From NCBI RefSeq assembly GCF_001189235.2, contig NZ_LFIP02000002.1, positions 411 to 64,410 on the forward strand: a DNA stretch of 64,000 nt, read 5' to 3'. The notes beneath the pieces are model-generated. The model was not told the DNA's origin. It saw nothing but the letters and a program-made list of their open reading frames with translations, and ran no database searches. The DNA comes from Bradyrhizobium embrapense. GTDB lineage: Bacteria; Pseudomonadota; Alphaproteobacteria; Rhizobiales; Xanthobacteraceae. Positions 52,084 through 60,644 of the stretch are shown here, piece after piece. A program made the translations under genes and the position numbers. How positions within the stretch are numbered: position 1 is the first letter of the stretch; each line of letters starts with the position of its first letter.

Positions 52084-53172
52084 ATGGCCACGCCCAACCT
52101 GCCGACGCCAGATTTCGCCTTCGATCCCAATCAGCCCGGCTCCTGCATTGCAGGCGTGCGGCCTTATCGCAACGGATCGTACCGGCTGGATGCCGAAACC
52201 ATCTCGCAGAAGTTCGTCGTGCATAACTACGGCCATGGCGGTGCCGGCATCACGTTGAGCTTTGGCTGCGCCGCAAAGGTCCGCGACATCGTCAGCGATC
52301 ATCTGGCCGCAAGCCGTGGGGTCACCGAACCCGCCGTGCTCGGCGCCGGCGTGATGGGTCTGACCGCCGCGACATTGCTGCTCGATCTCGGGCTCAAGGT
52401 CACGGTCTTTTCCGATCGCGCGCCGCTCGAGACCACCTCCGCCAAAGCCGGCGGCCAGTGGGCCGTTTCGGTGGTGGAATTCGCCGGCAAGGAGCGCGAG
52501 CTCACCGACATCATCAAGAGCGCCTATCGTGCGTTCAAGGATCGGATCGGGCAGGGGTTCGGCGTGTTCGAGCGGCCGAACTACACCGCGACGCGCGCGC
52601 ACAATCTCGACATCGTGCTGCAACTCGCGCCCGGCCTGATCCCGCCGCGACAGCCGCTGCAGCGCTTGCCCTTCGCGCGCCACACCAAACCCGGCTTCGT
52701 CTATCAGACCCTGCTGATTGAGCCCCCGGTCCTGCTCACCAAGCTGAAGGCCGACCTCGACCAGCGCGGCGTCAGCTTCGCGTCGAAGCAGTTCGTCAAC
52801 CGCTCAGATGTCCTCGCCAGCGTTCCGCAGCCGATCATCGTCAACTGCACCGGGCTCGGATCGATGACGCTGTGGAGCGACACCAAAATGATGCCGATCA
52901 AGGGACAGCTTGCGTTGCTGCGGCCGCAGCCGACGCTGCAATATCTCTACGGCCAGAACGGCTACCTGTTCCCGCGCGGCGACCACGTCGTGATCGGCGG
53001 CACCTTCGAGCCCGGCGTCAACAACGAGGCCCCGGACAAGACGGTGTGCCAGGGCCTCGTCGATCACATCGCCTCGCTGTTCGGCAGGGCGCCGGCGAGG
53101 CCGCTGCCCGACATCCATATCCACAACCCCGCCCACGCGCCGATCGTCAACCCGGCAGTTCCCGAGGTCTGA
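52084..53172 (+). CDS. D-amino-acid-oxidase-like flavoprotein in circularly permuted order
   Basis: 362 residues from the ATG at 52084 (MATPNLPTPD). In usual D-amino acid oxidases the FAD Rossmann motif is at the N-terminus and GFRPVR...HNYGHGGxGxT is near the C-terminus. Here GVRPYRNGSYRLDAE (24-38) and VVHNYGHGGAGITLS (45-59) come first, and the Rossmann motif VLGAGVMGLTAATLLL follows at 85-100. The C-terminus (YLFPRGDHVVIGGTFEPG) matches the part that normally precedes HNYGHGG. It may oxidise an amine or D-amino acid, giving an imine and H2O2. The next flavoenzyme gene follows after 9 bp. Confidence 0.82.
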   Translation: MATPNLPTPDFAFDPNQPGSCIAGVRPYRNGSYRLDAETISQKFVVHNYGHGGAGITLSFGCAAKVRDIVSDHLAASRGVTEPAVLGAGVMGLTAATLLLDLGLKVTVFSDRAPLETTSAKAGGQWAVSVVEFAGKERELTDIIKSAYRAFKDRIGQGFGVFERPNYTATRAHNLDIVLQLAPGLIPPRQPLQRLPFARHTKPGFVYQTLLIEPPVLLTKLKADLDQRGVSFASKQFVNRSDVLASVPQPIIVNCTGLGSMTLWSDTKMMPIKGQLALLRPQPTLQYLYGQNGYLFPRGDHVVIGGTFEPGVNNEAPDKTVCQGLVDHIASLFGRAPARPLPDIHIHNPAHAPIVNPAVPEV

Positions 53173-53181
53173 GGGATCGCC

Positions 53182-54501
53182 ATGGAACATCCGCTTCGCG
53201 TCGGCGAGTTCTTGCCCTCCGATACGCCGGTTGCGGCCGTCGACGCCGAGATCGCCTCGCCGCCGGCGCAGGCCGTGGCACCGCTGCCGCCATTGCCGAA
53301 CCTGCCGGCGACCGACGTTCAGTTCCTCCGGCCGCAGGACGCGCACTATGCGGATTACCTGCCTGCCGCGAGCAAGCGCATGCAATTGGCGCCAGCGCTT
53401 CGTGCAGTCTGCAAGACCGAGCACGCGGTTGCCGTGATGGTCGACTGGGTGCGCAGTAACGGATTGAGCTTCGCCGTTCGCTGCGGCGGGCATTCCTATG
53501 AAGGCCTGTCGCAATCGTCCGGGGTTGCGATCGACGTGCGCGGATTGCAGCAGATTGTGGTCGACAAGGCTTCGAACCTCGTCACGGCAGGCTCCGGCGT
53601 GTCGCTGTACGCGCTCTATTCGGCGTTGGCCGCCGAGGGCCTCGCACTGCAGGCAGGGAGTTGCCCAACCGTCGGCATCTCCGGCCATCTCACCGGCGGC
53701 GGCCACGGCCTGCTCGCGCGCTCGCATGGACTGACCTGCGACGGCCTGCTGCAGGCGAACGTCGTCGATGCCCAGGCGCGTGTGCTGCAGGCCAATGCGA
53801 CATCGGAGCCGGACCTCTGGTGGGCTTGCCGCGGCGGCGGCGGTGGCAGCTTCGGCATCGCGACCGAGTTCAAGATCGAGGTGTTTTCCTTGAAAACGGC
53901 GCGGGTGTTCGGTGTCTCCTGGAAGCTGTCGCAGGCCCACGCCGCGCAATTGTTCGCCGCCTGGCAGGACTGGGCGCCGAATGCGCCGTCGAACATCACT
54001 TCGATCATGAAGGTCGGTCCGGCCGGCCAGGGCCTGATCACGATGCGCTGCATCGGCCAGTCGGTCGGCAGCGAGAGCGAACTGCGCAGTGAACTCCGGA
54101 GATTGACGGCGGTGCGACCGCCGTCATCGGCGCTGTCGGTGCAATCGCTGGCCTTCCTCGATGCGGTCAAGCACTTTGCCGGACCGCTCGCCTATGAGTC
54201 GGTGCTGATGAAGGCGAAGTCGGACTATGTGCTGACGCCGCTCGTCTCCGACGGCATCGAAGCCATGATGGCGGCGGTCGCGCCGATCGTGCCCGGCGGC
54301 ATCGTGCTGCTGTGCGATTCCTACGGCGGTCGGATCGCCGATGTTGCCGCCGACGCCACCGCATTCCCGCGCCGCGCCGGCACGCAGTACTGTATCCAGT
54401 ATTTTTCGAGCTGGAGCCGATCCGCCGACACCGCGGCGCGTCTCGCTGACGTCGCTGGAGTCTATGCGGCGATGCGCCCCTTCATGCCCGGCGCGTCCTA
54501 A
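53182..54501 (+). CDS. FAD-linked oxidase, berberine-bridge type, truncated by in-frame stop
   Basis: 439 residues up to a TAA at 54499-54501. FAD-binding (PCMH) domain: FAVRCGGHSYEGLSQSSGVA, with the likely covalent His, then TVGISGHLTGGGHGLLARSHG and GLTCDGLL. The substrate domain follows. The C-terminal BBE segment is missing: the coding frame continues without shift after the stop for 49 more codons. The truncated protein may be unstable or the gene a recent pseudogene. A sequencing error cannot be excluded. Nine base pairs after the DAAO-like gene; probably one operon of two flavoenzymes. Confidence 0.8.
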   Translation: MEHPLRVGEFLPSDTPVAAVDAEIASPPAQAVAPLPPLPNLPATDVQFLRPQDAHYADYLPAASKRMQLAPALRAVCKTEHAVAVMVDWVRSNGLSFAVRCGGHSYEGLSQSSGVAIDVRGLQQIVVDKASNLVTAGSGVSLYALYSALAAEGLALQAGSCPTVGISGHLTGGGHGLLARSHGLTCDGLLQANVVDAQARVLQANATSEPDLWWACRGGGGGSFGIATEFKIEVFSLKTARVFGVSWKLSQAHAAQLFAAWQDWAPNAPSNITSIMKVGPAGQGLITMRCIGQSVGSESELRSELRRLTAVRPPSSALSVQSLAFLDAVKHFAGPLAYESVLMKAKSDYVLTPLVSDGIEAMMAAVAPIVPGGIVLLCDSYGGRIADVAADATAFPRRAGTQYCIQYFSSWSRSADTAARLADVAGVYAAMRPFMPGAS

Positions 54502-54651
54502 GTCAATTATTGCGATCTCGACCTCGACGACTATGCGTCTGCCTATTGGGGTGACAACCTCGCCCGCCTGGTCGCGGTGAAGCAGCAATATGATCCCGAT
54601 GATCTATTCCATCACGCCCAGAGCGTGCCGCTCAGCGTCCCGGCGGCATGA
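54502..54651 (+). pseudogene. Detached C-terminal BBE segment of the preceding oxidase
   Basis: In the same frame as the oxidase, after the TAA, codons read VNYCDLDLDDYASAYWGDNL and then VKQQYDPDDLFHHAQSVPL, ending at TGA 54649-54651. That is the berberine-bridge C-terminal motif (NY.D...YWG.N...L..VK..YDP...F). In relatives a tyrosine commonly stands before VNY; a change of TAC or TAT to TAA would explain the stop. Confidence 0.75.
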
Positions 54652-54666
54652 GGAGCAGGCCGAAGC

Positions 54667-56502
54667 TCAAAGCGTCTTGATGAACTCGATCAAAGCGCGG
54701 CGCTCGCCTTCCTTCAGCTCCGGTCCGATCACGCCGAGGTGCTTCTCGTTCGAGAATTCGTGTCCGGAGTTGCTGTTGCCGCGCTTGGCGGTGTCGAGCA
54801 AGAAGGCATTCTTGATGTTGTCCTTCCAGACATAGCCGAGATCCCTGGGATCATACTCCCGGTTGCCGAGATAGAAGGTCGCGGGACGTTCCTTCACCGG
54901 CGACAGCAGCGCGTAGATCGTCGGCACCGATCCATTGTGCAGGTAAGGTGGCGTCGCCCAGATGCCGTTGAGCGGCCGGACCTTGTAGGCGAGCGGCGCC
55001 TGGATATCGTTCGGCCGGTAGCCGTTGATGCGCTTGCGATCCTCGGGTGGGATCTTGTTCTGGTCGTACCAGGTGTCGACGGTCTTCTCGACGAGATCGC
55101 CGAGTGCCGGCCCGAAGCTGCCATCCTTGATCTTCAGATTGGCCGGCGTCTCGACGGTACGGCTCGCGAGGCCCTCGGCCTGTGCGCTGTCGGTGCCGAT
55201 ATGGCTGATCGGAATCATCTCGACGTCGAGCAGCGGCTGGCCGGCGTCGTTCTTGATCCAGCGCTTCTTGTCCTTGAACAGCGCGAGGGCTTCGCTCGGC
55301 GGCAGCGCCTTGCTGTCGATCGCCGGGCCGTGGCACCCCTGGCAGTGCGTCTTGTAGAGCTCGCCGCCCTTCTTCGCGATATCCATGTTGATCTGCCCCA
55401 GGATGCCCTCGGGCCATTTCGGCGACGCCAGGCCGCCAAAGCCCTTGTCCTCGCTGGGCGGTTCGCCGGCGATCATCCGCTCCATCTCGTGCAGGACATC
55501 GATCCGCGCGCTCGACTTGAAAAGGCCCCTGGACTCGTCGAGCAGATTGAGCTCGGCGCTGACGCCGAGCGCCTCGCCGGCATTGCGCACCATCGGCTGC
55601 ATGATCGAACCGTCATACTGCACCCAGCTGAACCACGGCGCGTTCCAGATCCGCGGGAAATGCACCGGCGCCGAGTGCGAGGCGTAGTTGTTCGGATTGT
55701 TCAGGTCGATCGAAAACACCTGGTTGCCGATCCGGTTCAGCGCGTCGAGCCGTGCATAGCCTTCCTCGACGCTGTTGGCGGCGACCTTGGTCTCCAATGC
55801 GTTGATGTTGGCATATTGCTTCAGCACCAGATCGAGCTGGCCGCGCAGCGCCATGCGCTCGTCGAGGCTGGCATCCTTGCCGAGGATCTCGTCGGCGAAG
55901 CGCGCGAAGCGGCCCGGCCAGAACCGGGTCAACAGCAGCGAGACGCCGACGCTTTTCTGGAATTCGAACAGATTGGTGTTGGCGGGCCCGCCGTCGATCA
56001 CGACCTCGGTGCCGCGATAGCTGAAGCTGCCGGTGTGGCAGGCGGAGCAGGTCAACCCGACCCCGTTCATGTCGGCCTTGCTGTGCGGGTTGCGCCACGG
56101 CGCGCCGTTGGCATCCGCCATCGGGCCGCCTCGCGCAAATCCGATCGGCAGTGCATCGGGGCTGCCCGGAATCACGGTGTCGGGAATAAAACCGAAGCGG
56201 CCGAGATAATTCGTCTCGCTGAGCCGCGGTGCCGCAGTGAGCAGCGGCCAGACCGTCGGCTGCTCCAGCGCCATGAACCACTCAAGCGGAATGCCGAACG
56301 TCCGCGTGCCCTGGTCGGCGTGATAGAACCAGCGCAGCCGTTCGGCGCTGACATTCTGATCCAGCCACACCGTCTTTGCCGGCGGTTGGTAGTCGACGAC
56401 CTTGACGCGGAAGCCGCTCACCACAGTCTCGATGTCGTCCTTGAAATAGAGGACGCCGGCGACAATCAGCAGCCCGATGAAGAAGATCGTCTTGCGAGGC
56501 AT
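54667..56502 (-). CDS. Di-haem c-type cytochrome of the peroxidase/RoxA-like group
   Basis: 611 residues. A single N-terminal membrane or signal segment (FFIGLLIVAGVLYF). Two haem c motifs: CSACH at 152-156 and CQGCH at 387-391. Between them, WNAPWFSWVQYDGSIMQPMV and YARLDALNRIGNQVFSID; near the end YRPNDIQAPLAYKVRPLNGIWATPPYLHNGS in continuous sequence, the pattern of di-haem cytochrome c peroxidase relatives. The length and the haem spacing recall rubber oxygenase RoxA more than MauG or CcpA. It is periplasmic, possibly membrane anchored. Whether it acts as peroxidase or oxygenase is open. Transcribed alone; converges on the oxidase remnant. Confidence 0.8.
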   Translation of the reverse strand: MPRKTIFFIGLLIVAGVLYFKDDIETVVSGFRVKVVDYQPPAKTVWLDQNVSAERLRWFYHADQGTRTFGIPLEWFMALEQPTVWPLLTAAPRLSETNYLGRFGFIPDTVIPGSPDALPIGFARGGPMADANGAPWRNPHSKADMNGVGLTCSACHTGSFSYRGTEVVIDGGPANTNLFEFQKSVGVSLLLTRFWPGRFARFADEILGKDASLDERMALRGQLDLVLKQYANINALETKVAANSVEEGYARLDALNRIGNQVFSIDLNNPNNYASHSAPVHFPRIWNAPWFSWVQYDGSIMQPMVRNAGEALGVSAELNLLDESRGLFKSSARIDVLHEMERMIAGEPPSEDKGFGGLASPKWPEGILGQINMDIAKKGGELYKTHCQGCHGPAIDSKALPPSEALALFKDKKRWIKNDAGQPLLDVEMIPISHIGTDSAQAEGLASRTVETPANLKIKDGSFGPALGDLVEKTVDTWYDQNKIPPEDRKRINGYRPNDIQAPLAYKVRPLNGIWATPPYLHNGSVPTIYALLSPVKERPATFYLGNREYDPRDLGYVWKDNIKNAFLLDTAKRGNSNSGHEFSNEKHLGVIGPELKEGERRALIEFIKTL

Positions 56503-56762
56503 GCCCCATTCCCCAATTCGCGGTACCCGCGCGTCATATTGATGAGATACTAAAAATCGCCGAAACAGGTTCGCGTTAAGCGTGTGATGCGCCGCGCACC
56601 ATCCTACAGTGGCGGCTCTCGGTCAAACAACGGAAATGTTGCAAAGGAAATGTCGATCGGCTGTGAGCCAGTTCATTTGCAGCGCAAGCGGCGCGGCGGC
56701 ATTTGCGCGCATGGCTTCCTGCGGCTAGAAATGACGGAGCAACAACTCCTCGAGATGTCGTC

Positions 56763-57452
56763 TTGAACGCATCAGGCGCAAAGCCGCTCACGATCACGGT
56801 CTCGGACGACAACACGGTGTCCGCGCTGCTGCTGCGCCCGGCGCAGGCGCGTAGCGCCTATGTGTTCGCGCATGGTGCCGGCGCCGGCATGACCCATGCC
56901 TCGATGGAGACGATTGCGGTCGGCCTTGCCGAGCGCGGCATCGCGACCTTGCGCTATCAGTTTCCCTACATGGAGAAGGGCAGCAAGCGGCCCGATCCGC
57001 CCGCCGTCGCGCAGGCGACGGTGCGCGCCGCGGTGGCGGAGGCCGCGCGGCGTTGCGGCGAACTGCCGCTGTTCGCCGGCGGCAAGTCGTTCGGCGGGCG
57101 CATGACCTCGCAGGCGCAGGCCAAAGCACCGCTGGCCGGTGTGCGCGGGCTGGTGTTCCTCGGCTTTCCCCTGCATCCCGCCGGCAAGCCGTCGAGCGAG
57201 CGGGCCAAACATCTCACCGGGATCAAGATCCCGATGCTGTTCCTGCAAGGCACGCGTGACGCGCTGGCCGAGCTCGATCTGCTCGAGCCCGTGGTGAAGG
57301 GGCTGGGTGCGCGGGCAACGCTGCATCTGGTGCAGGAGGCCGACCATTCCTTTCACGTCCTGAAGCGCTCCGGCCGCAACGATGGCGAGGTGATGGCCGA
57401 GGTGCTGGACGCATTCGCGGCCTGGGTCACGAAGCATTCATGGGATTCGTAG
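56763..57452 (+). CDS. Alpha/beta hydrolase of the KANL3/Tex30 type
   Basis: 229 residues from a TTG (MNASGAKPLT). The start is uncertain, as another TTG lies 20 codons upstream and neither has a good ribosome site. Features: YVFAHGAGAGMTHASMETIA, the nucleophile elbow GGKSFGGRM, LVFLGFPLHPAGKPSSERAK, a later acid near GTRDALAEL, and HSFH. This small family of serine-type hydrolases occurs in bacteria and eukaryotes; substrates are not settled. The stop codon overlaps the first bases of the following palindromic repeat. Confidence 0.85.
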   Translation: MNASGAKPLTITVSDDNTVSALLLRPAQARSAYVFAHGAGAGMTHASMETIAVGLAERGIATLRYQFPYMEKGSKRPDPPAVAQATVRAAVAEAARRCGELPLFAGGKSFGGRMTSQAQAKAPLAGVRGLVFLGFPLHPAGKPSSERAKHLTGIKIPMLFLQGTRDALAELDLLEPVVKGLGARATLHLVQEADHSFHVLKRSGRNDGEVMAEVLDAFAAWVTKHSWDS

Positions 57453-57536
57453 CCCGGATGGAGCGAAGCGAAATCCGGGATCGGTCCTTCCGTCTGTGAC
57501 ACCGTTCCGGATTGCGCTCCGCTCCATCCGGGCTAC
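57449..57536. repeat. GTAGCCCGGATGGAGC hairpin repeat
   Basis: Arms GTAGCCCGGATGGAGC and GCTCCATCCGGGCTAC, 16 bp, with inner AGCGAAATCCGGG and CCGGATTGCGCT. Same family as 33363-33448. It lies between convergent genes and supplies the hydrolase stop. Confidence 0.8.
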
Positions 57537-57539
57537 GCG

Positions 57540-58322
57540 TCAGCTTGACGTCGCGCCGCCATAGATCCGGTCGCGCAGGCGGCGCATGCCGGCCAGCCAG
57601 CGCTCGCGGTTGGTGGCCTTGCGCTGCATGTATTCCTGCACCTGGGGATGCGAGAGGATCAGGAAGCGCTCCTCGGCCATCGCCTCGATCACCATCCGTG
57701 CCACTTCACCGGGCTGCAGCACGCCGTCGACGCGCGCGGCACTCGGGCCCGGCGTCGTCATCCCGGTCTGCACCGATTGCGGGCAGAGCACGGAGACGCG
57801 GATGCCGCGATCGCCATACTGGATGGCGAGATGTTCGGCGAGCGCGACCGCGGCGTTCTTGGTCACGCCGTAAGGCATCGAGTTCAGCGAGGCCAACAGC
57901 CCCGCCGCGGACGCCGTATTGAGCAGATAGCCGGAGCCGCGCGCCAGCATGCCGGGCACCAGCGCACGCGCGGCGAACACGTGGCTCATCACATGCACGC
58001 GCCAGCTGACGTCCCAGTCGGCATCGGACGCGGTTTCCTGTCCCTTGCGCGACAGCCCGGCATTGGAGAAGAACACGTCGACCGGGCCGTACTTGTCCTC
58101 GGCCGCCGCGATCAGCGCCTTGACGTCCTCCTCGAGCCCGACATCGGCGGTGACCGCGAGCCCGTCAATGTCGCCGGCGACGCTGGCGAGCCGGTCGCGC
58201 GATGTCTTGAGATCGGCGACCACGACGCCGCGCGCGCCGGCGTCCGCATAGGCCCGCGCCACTGCTTCGCCGATCCCGCTGGCGCCGCCGGTGACAACGC
58301 AGACCTTGTCCTTAACTTGCAT
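57540..58322 (-). CDS. Short-chain dehydrogenase/reductase
   Basis: 260 residues. NAD(P) motif VTGGASGIGEAVAR at 9-22, FFSNAGLS, and the active site YGVTK with an upstream Ser (NTASAAG). The C-terminal tail (LAGMRRLRDRIYGG) is longer than in FabG. Substrate unknown. It follows the ketopantoate-reductase-like gene by 39 bp in the same direction, so the two are probably one operon. Ends 3 bp after the palindromic repeat. Confidence 0.9.
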   Translation of the reverse strand: MQVKDKVCVVTGGASGIGEAVARAYADAGARGVVVADLKTSRDRLASVAGDIDGLAVTADVGLEEDVKALIAAAEDKYGPVDVFFSNAGLSRKGQETASDADWDVSWRVHVMSHVFAARALVPGMLARGSGYLLNTASAAGLLASLNSMPYGVTKNAAVALAEHLAIQYGDRGIRVSVLCPQSVQTGMTTPGPSAARVDGVLQPGEVARMVIEAMAEERFLILSHPQVQEYMQRKATNRERWLAGMRRLRDRIYGGATSS

Positions 58323-58361
58323 GGCTCGATGTTCCCGCTTGATATCGTGGTGTTCGGATTG

Positions 58362-59336
58362 TCAGCCCTGATAGAGCCCCTTGTCACGCGCCTTCTGGAT
58401 CGCGAGCGCGGCCATCAGGTCGAGCATCGGGGTCGGAATATCAGCTGCGCGGGCAAACGCCGCCGGTGCGCGCACCAGCACATCGATCTCCATCGCGCGG
58501 CCGAGCTCGTAATCCTGCAGGATCGACGGCTTGTGGTCGGGCGCCGGCCCCGAGCGGGTGACGCGCCTGACCTCGGCAATGTAATGCGTCGCCACCGCGT
58601 TGGCCTCGTCGAGCAGGCGCGGGATCACGTCCTGCATGTCGGGATCGTCGCGGACGCCGCGCGCGGTCAGTCCCGTCAGCAGGCAGAGCACCGACATCGA
58701 CATGTTGGTCAAGAGCTTCGACCAGATCGTCTCGCGGATCTCCTTGACCTCGGGCGATTCGATCGCGGCGTCGTTCAGCGCCGCGCGAAGCGCGACGATG
58801 CGCTCGCTCTGCCGATCGTCGCATTCGCCGATCAGGAGGCGGTTGCGGTCCGGCGACAGGTTCGCGGCAACGCCCGGCGCGATCACCTCATTGGAGGAGA
58901 GGATCACGCCGCCGATGATCCGCTCCTTCGGGATCGCGGCGCGCAGGCGCCCGCCGGGATCGAGGAAGCCGAGATCGGGAATGGCGGGATGCTGCGGCGG
59001 CAGGCCGAGATCGTACCACCAGGGAATGCCGTTCTGCGCGAACACGACCATCGTGTCGCGTCCAAGCAGTGGCGGAAGTCCGGTTGCGAGCGCGGCGAGG
59101 CCGGTCGCCTTCAGCGTGCTGATGACGACGTCCTGCGGCCCGAGCTCGGCAGGATCGGCCGACGCCTTCACCTGCGCGGTGACGCTGCTGTCGCCGACCT
59201 TCAGCGTCAGCCCGTTGGATTTGACCGCGTCGAGATGCGGCCCGCGCATCACGCAGGACACATCGTGGCCGGCGTGTGCCAGCCGGACCGCAAAGTGGCT
59301 GCCGACGGCGCCCGCGCCGAAAATGCAAATACGCAT
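58362..59336 (-). CDS. 2-dehydropantoate 2-reductase family protein, second copy
   Basis: 324 residues from MRICIFGAGAVGSHFAVRLA, an N-terminal NADP Rossmann start. VISTLKATGLAAL, FAQNGIPWWYDLGLP, and the Lys-containing region IRETIWSKLLTNMSMS fit PanE/ApbA. The WYDLGLP insert and the longer middle differ from the copy at 41871-42905, so the two probably handle different 2-keto acids. Divergent from an enoyl-CoA hydratase gene with about 166 bp between. Confidence 0.88.
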   Translation of the reverse strand: MRICIFGAGAVGSHFAVRLAHAGHDVSCVMRGPHLDAVKSNGLTLKVGDSSVTAQVKASADPAELGPQDVVISTLKATGLAALATGLPPLLGRDTMVVFAQNGIPWWYDLGLPPQHPAIPDLGFLDPGGRLRAAIPKERIIGGVILSSNEVIAPGVAANLSPDRNRLLIGECDDRQSERIVALRAALNDAAIESPEVKEIRETIWSKLLTNMSMSVLCLLTGLTARGVRDDPDMQDVIPRLLDEANAVATHYIAEVRRVTRSGPAPDHKPSILQDYELGRAMEIDVLVRAPAAFARAADIPTPMLDLMAALAIQKARDKGLYQG

Positions 59337-59502
59337 CAGTGGAACATTCCTTGCAAGCTGCCGCGTCAGTTTCCACAAGCGCGGGGCATTGCGCAACCCG
59401 CCATGCATGCGGCGCGACCGTGCGCCCTCGAAAGTGATGGATCAAGTCATCTCTGCTCGCCATAGTGGCCGCAAGAGCAATGCCGAACGAGGGAGAACGT
59501 TC

Positions 59503-60303
59503 ATGTCGGCCAGTCCAGTCCTGTGGAGCCTCGATGCGCGCGGGGTCGCGACCGTCACGCTGAACCGGCCCGAGGTCAACAACGCCTATGACGGCGCGCT
59601 GATCGCGGGCGTGCTGGCGGCGATCGACGATCTCTCGGCCAAGCCGGTGCGCGTCGTCGTGCTGAACGGCAACGGCAAGCATTTCCAGGCCGGCGCCGAC
59701 CTGAAATGGATCAACGGCGTGCGTCCGAAATCATCTGAGGAGAACGAGGCGGCGTCGCGCGCCACATTCGAGGCGGTGCAGCGCCTCAACACGCTGCCGG
59801 TCCCGACCGTGGCGCTGGTGCAGGGCGGCTGCTTCGGCGGCGGAACCGGCGTGATCGCGGCCTGCGATATCGTGATTGCGGCCGACAACGCGCTGTTCTC
59901 GATCACCGAGGTGCGCTGGGGCCTGACCGCTGCGATCATCATCCCGCAGCTTTGCGACGCCATCGGCGTCCGCCAGGTTCGCCGCTACGCGCTGACCGGC
60001 GAACGGTTCGGCGCCGAAGACGCGCGGCGCATCGGCCTCGTCCACGAGGTGGTCCCGCTCAACGATCTGGAAAGCGCCGGCGCCAAGGTCGTGGAGCAGT
60101 TGCTCGGCAACGCCCCGGATGCGATGGCCGAGACCAAGAAGCTCGCGATGGAGAGCTCGTTCGGCGGCATGGCGGTGGACGATGTGGCCTACAAGCGCCT
60201 CGTCCATCTGCATTCGGCCAAGCGGCAGACCGCCGAGGCCGCCGAAGGGCTGGCGTCCTTTGCCGAGAAGCGCGCGGGTAGGTGGGGCGGCGGCAAGGCG
60301 TAA
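59503..60303 (+). CDS. Enoyl-CoA hydratase/isomerase family protein
   Basis: 266 residues. ATVTLNRPEVNNAYDGALIA, the oxyanion strands HFQAGADLKWIN and VQGGCFGGGTGVIAACDIVI, and ITEVRWGLTAAIIIPQL with a catalytic-type glutamate (TEVRWG). Similar to methylglutaconyl-CoA or other short-chain hydratases. GAGGGAGAAC precedes the ATG. It stands alone; the substrate is not readable. Confidence 0.92.
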   Translation: MSASPVLWSLDARGVATVTLNRPEVNNAYDGALIAGVLAAIDDLSAKPVRVVVLNGNGKHFQAGADLKWINGVRPKSSEENEAASRATFEAVQRLNTLPVPTVALVQGGCFGGGTGVIAACDIVIAADNALFSITEVRWGLTAAIIIPQLCDAIGVRQVRRYALTGERFGAEDARRIGLVHEVVPLNDLESAGAKVVEQLLGNAPDAMAETKKLAMESSFGGMAVDDVAYKRLVHLHSAKRQTAEAAEGLASFAEKRAGRWGGGKA

Positions 60304-60318
60304 GCCTCGCCGCTCAGC

Positions 60319-60582
60319 TCAACAGCCGCGGCAGATGCCGCGCATGCTGCGATAGACCTCCTCGTCGTCGCGGCGCATCTGCTGCAACTGATCGAACGTC
60401 TTCGATTCGCTCGACTGCGTGATCGGTGGCTCGGGCTTGCGCTTGGCCGCCAGCTCCTGCTCCTGGCGATGGTAGCAGGCCTCGCGCTCCGCCTTGGCCT
60501 CGATGAACCGACAGGTCTCGACCGCCGTCGCGGGCGTCGCGACGATGATGAGACCGAGCGACACTGAGATCAGGAGTTTCAA
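60319..60582 (-). CDS. Small secreted cysteine-containing protein, unknown
   Basis: 87 residues, TTG start with AAAGGA 9 nt upstream. Signal peptide to about 20 (LLISVSLGLIIVATPATA). Mature part starts VETCRFIEAKAEREACYHRQ and ends RSMRGICRGC: four cysteines that could form two disulfides. A Lys/Glu-rich middle. No family recognised. Lies between the hydratase and the LysR gene, on the same strand as LysR. Confidence 0.65.
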   Translation of the reverse strand: MKLLISVSLGLIIVATPATAVETCRFIEAKAEREACYHRQEQELAAKRKPEPPITQSSESKTFDQLQQMRRDDEEVYRSMRGICRGC

Positions 60583-60644
60583 GCGTGCGATCCTTTCGTG
60601 CTGTTGTCTCAGGTCCGCCTGTGAGGGGCAAGACCGCCGTTGCA

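Noticed and set aside
54739..56553. 604-codon plus-strand frame opposite the di-haem cytochrome
   Set aside because: The minus strand carries both CxxCH motifs and a good fit to a family; the antisense translation has none.
57648..59465. 605-codon plus-strand frame spanning two genes
   Set aside because: It crosses the SDR and ketopantoate-reductase-like genes on the other strand, both with intact motifs.
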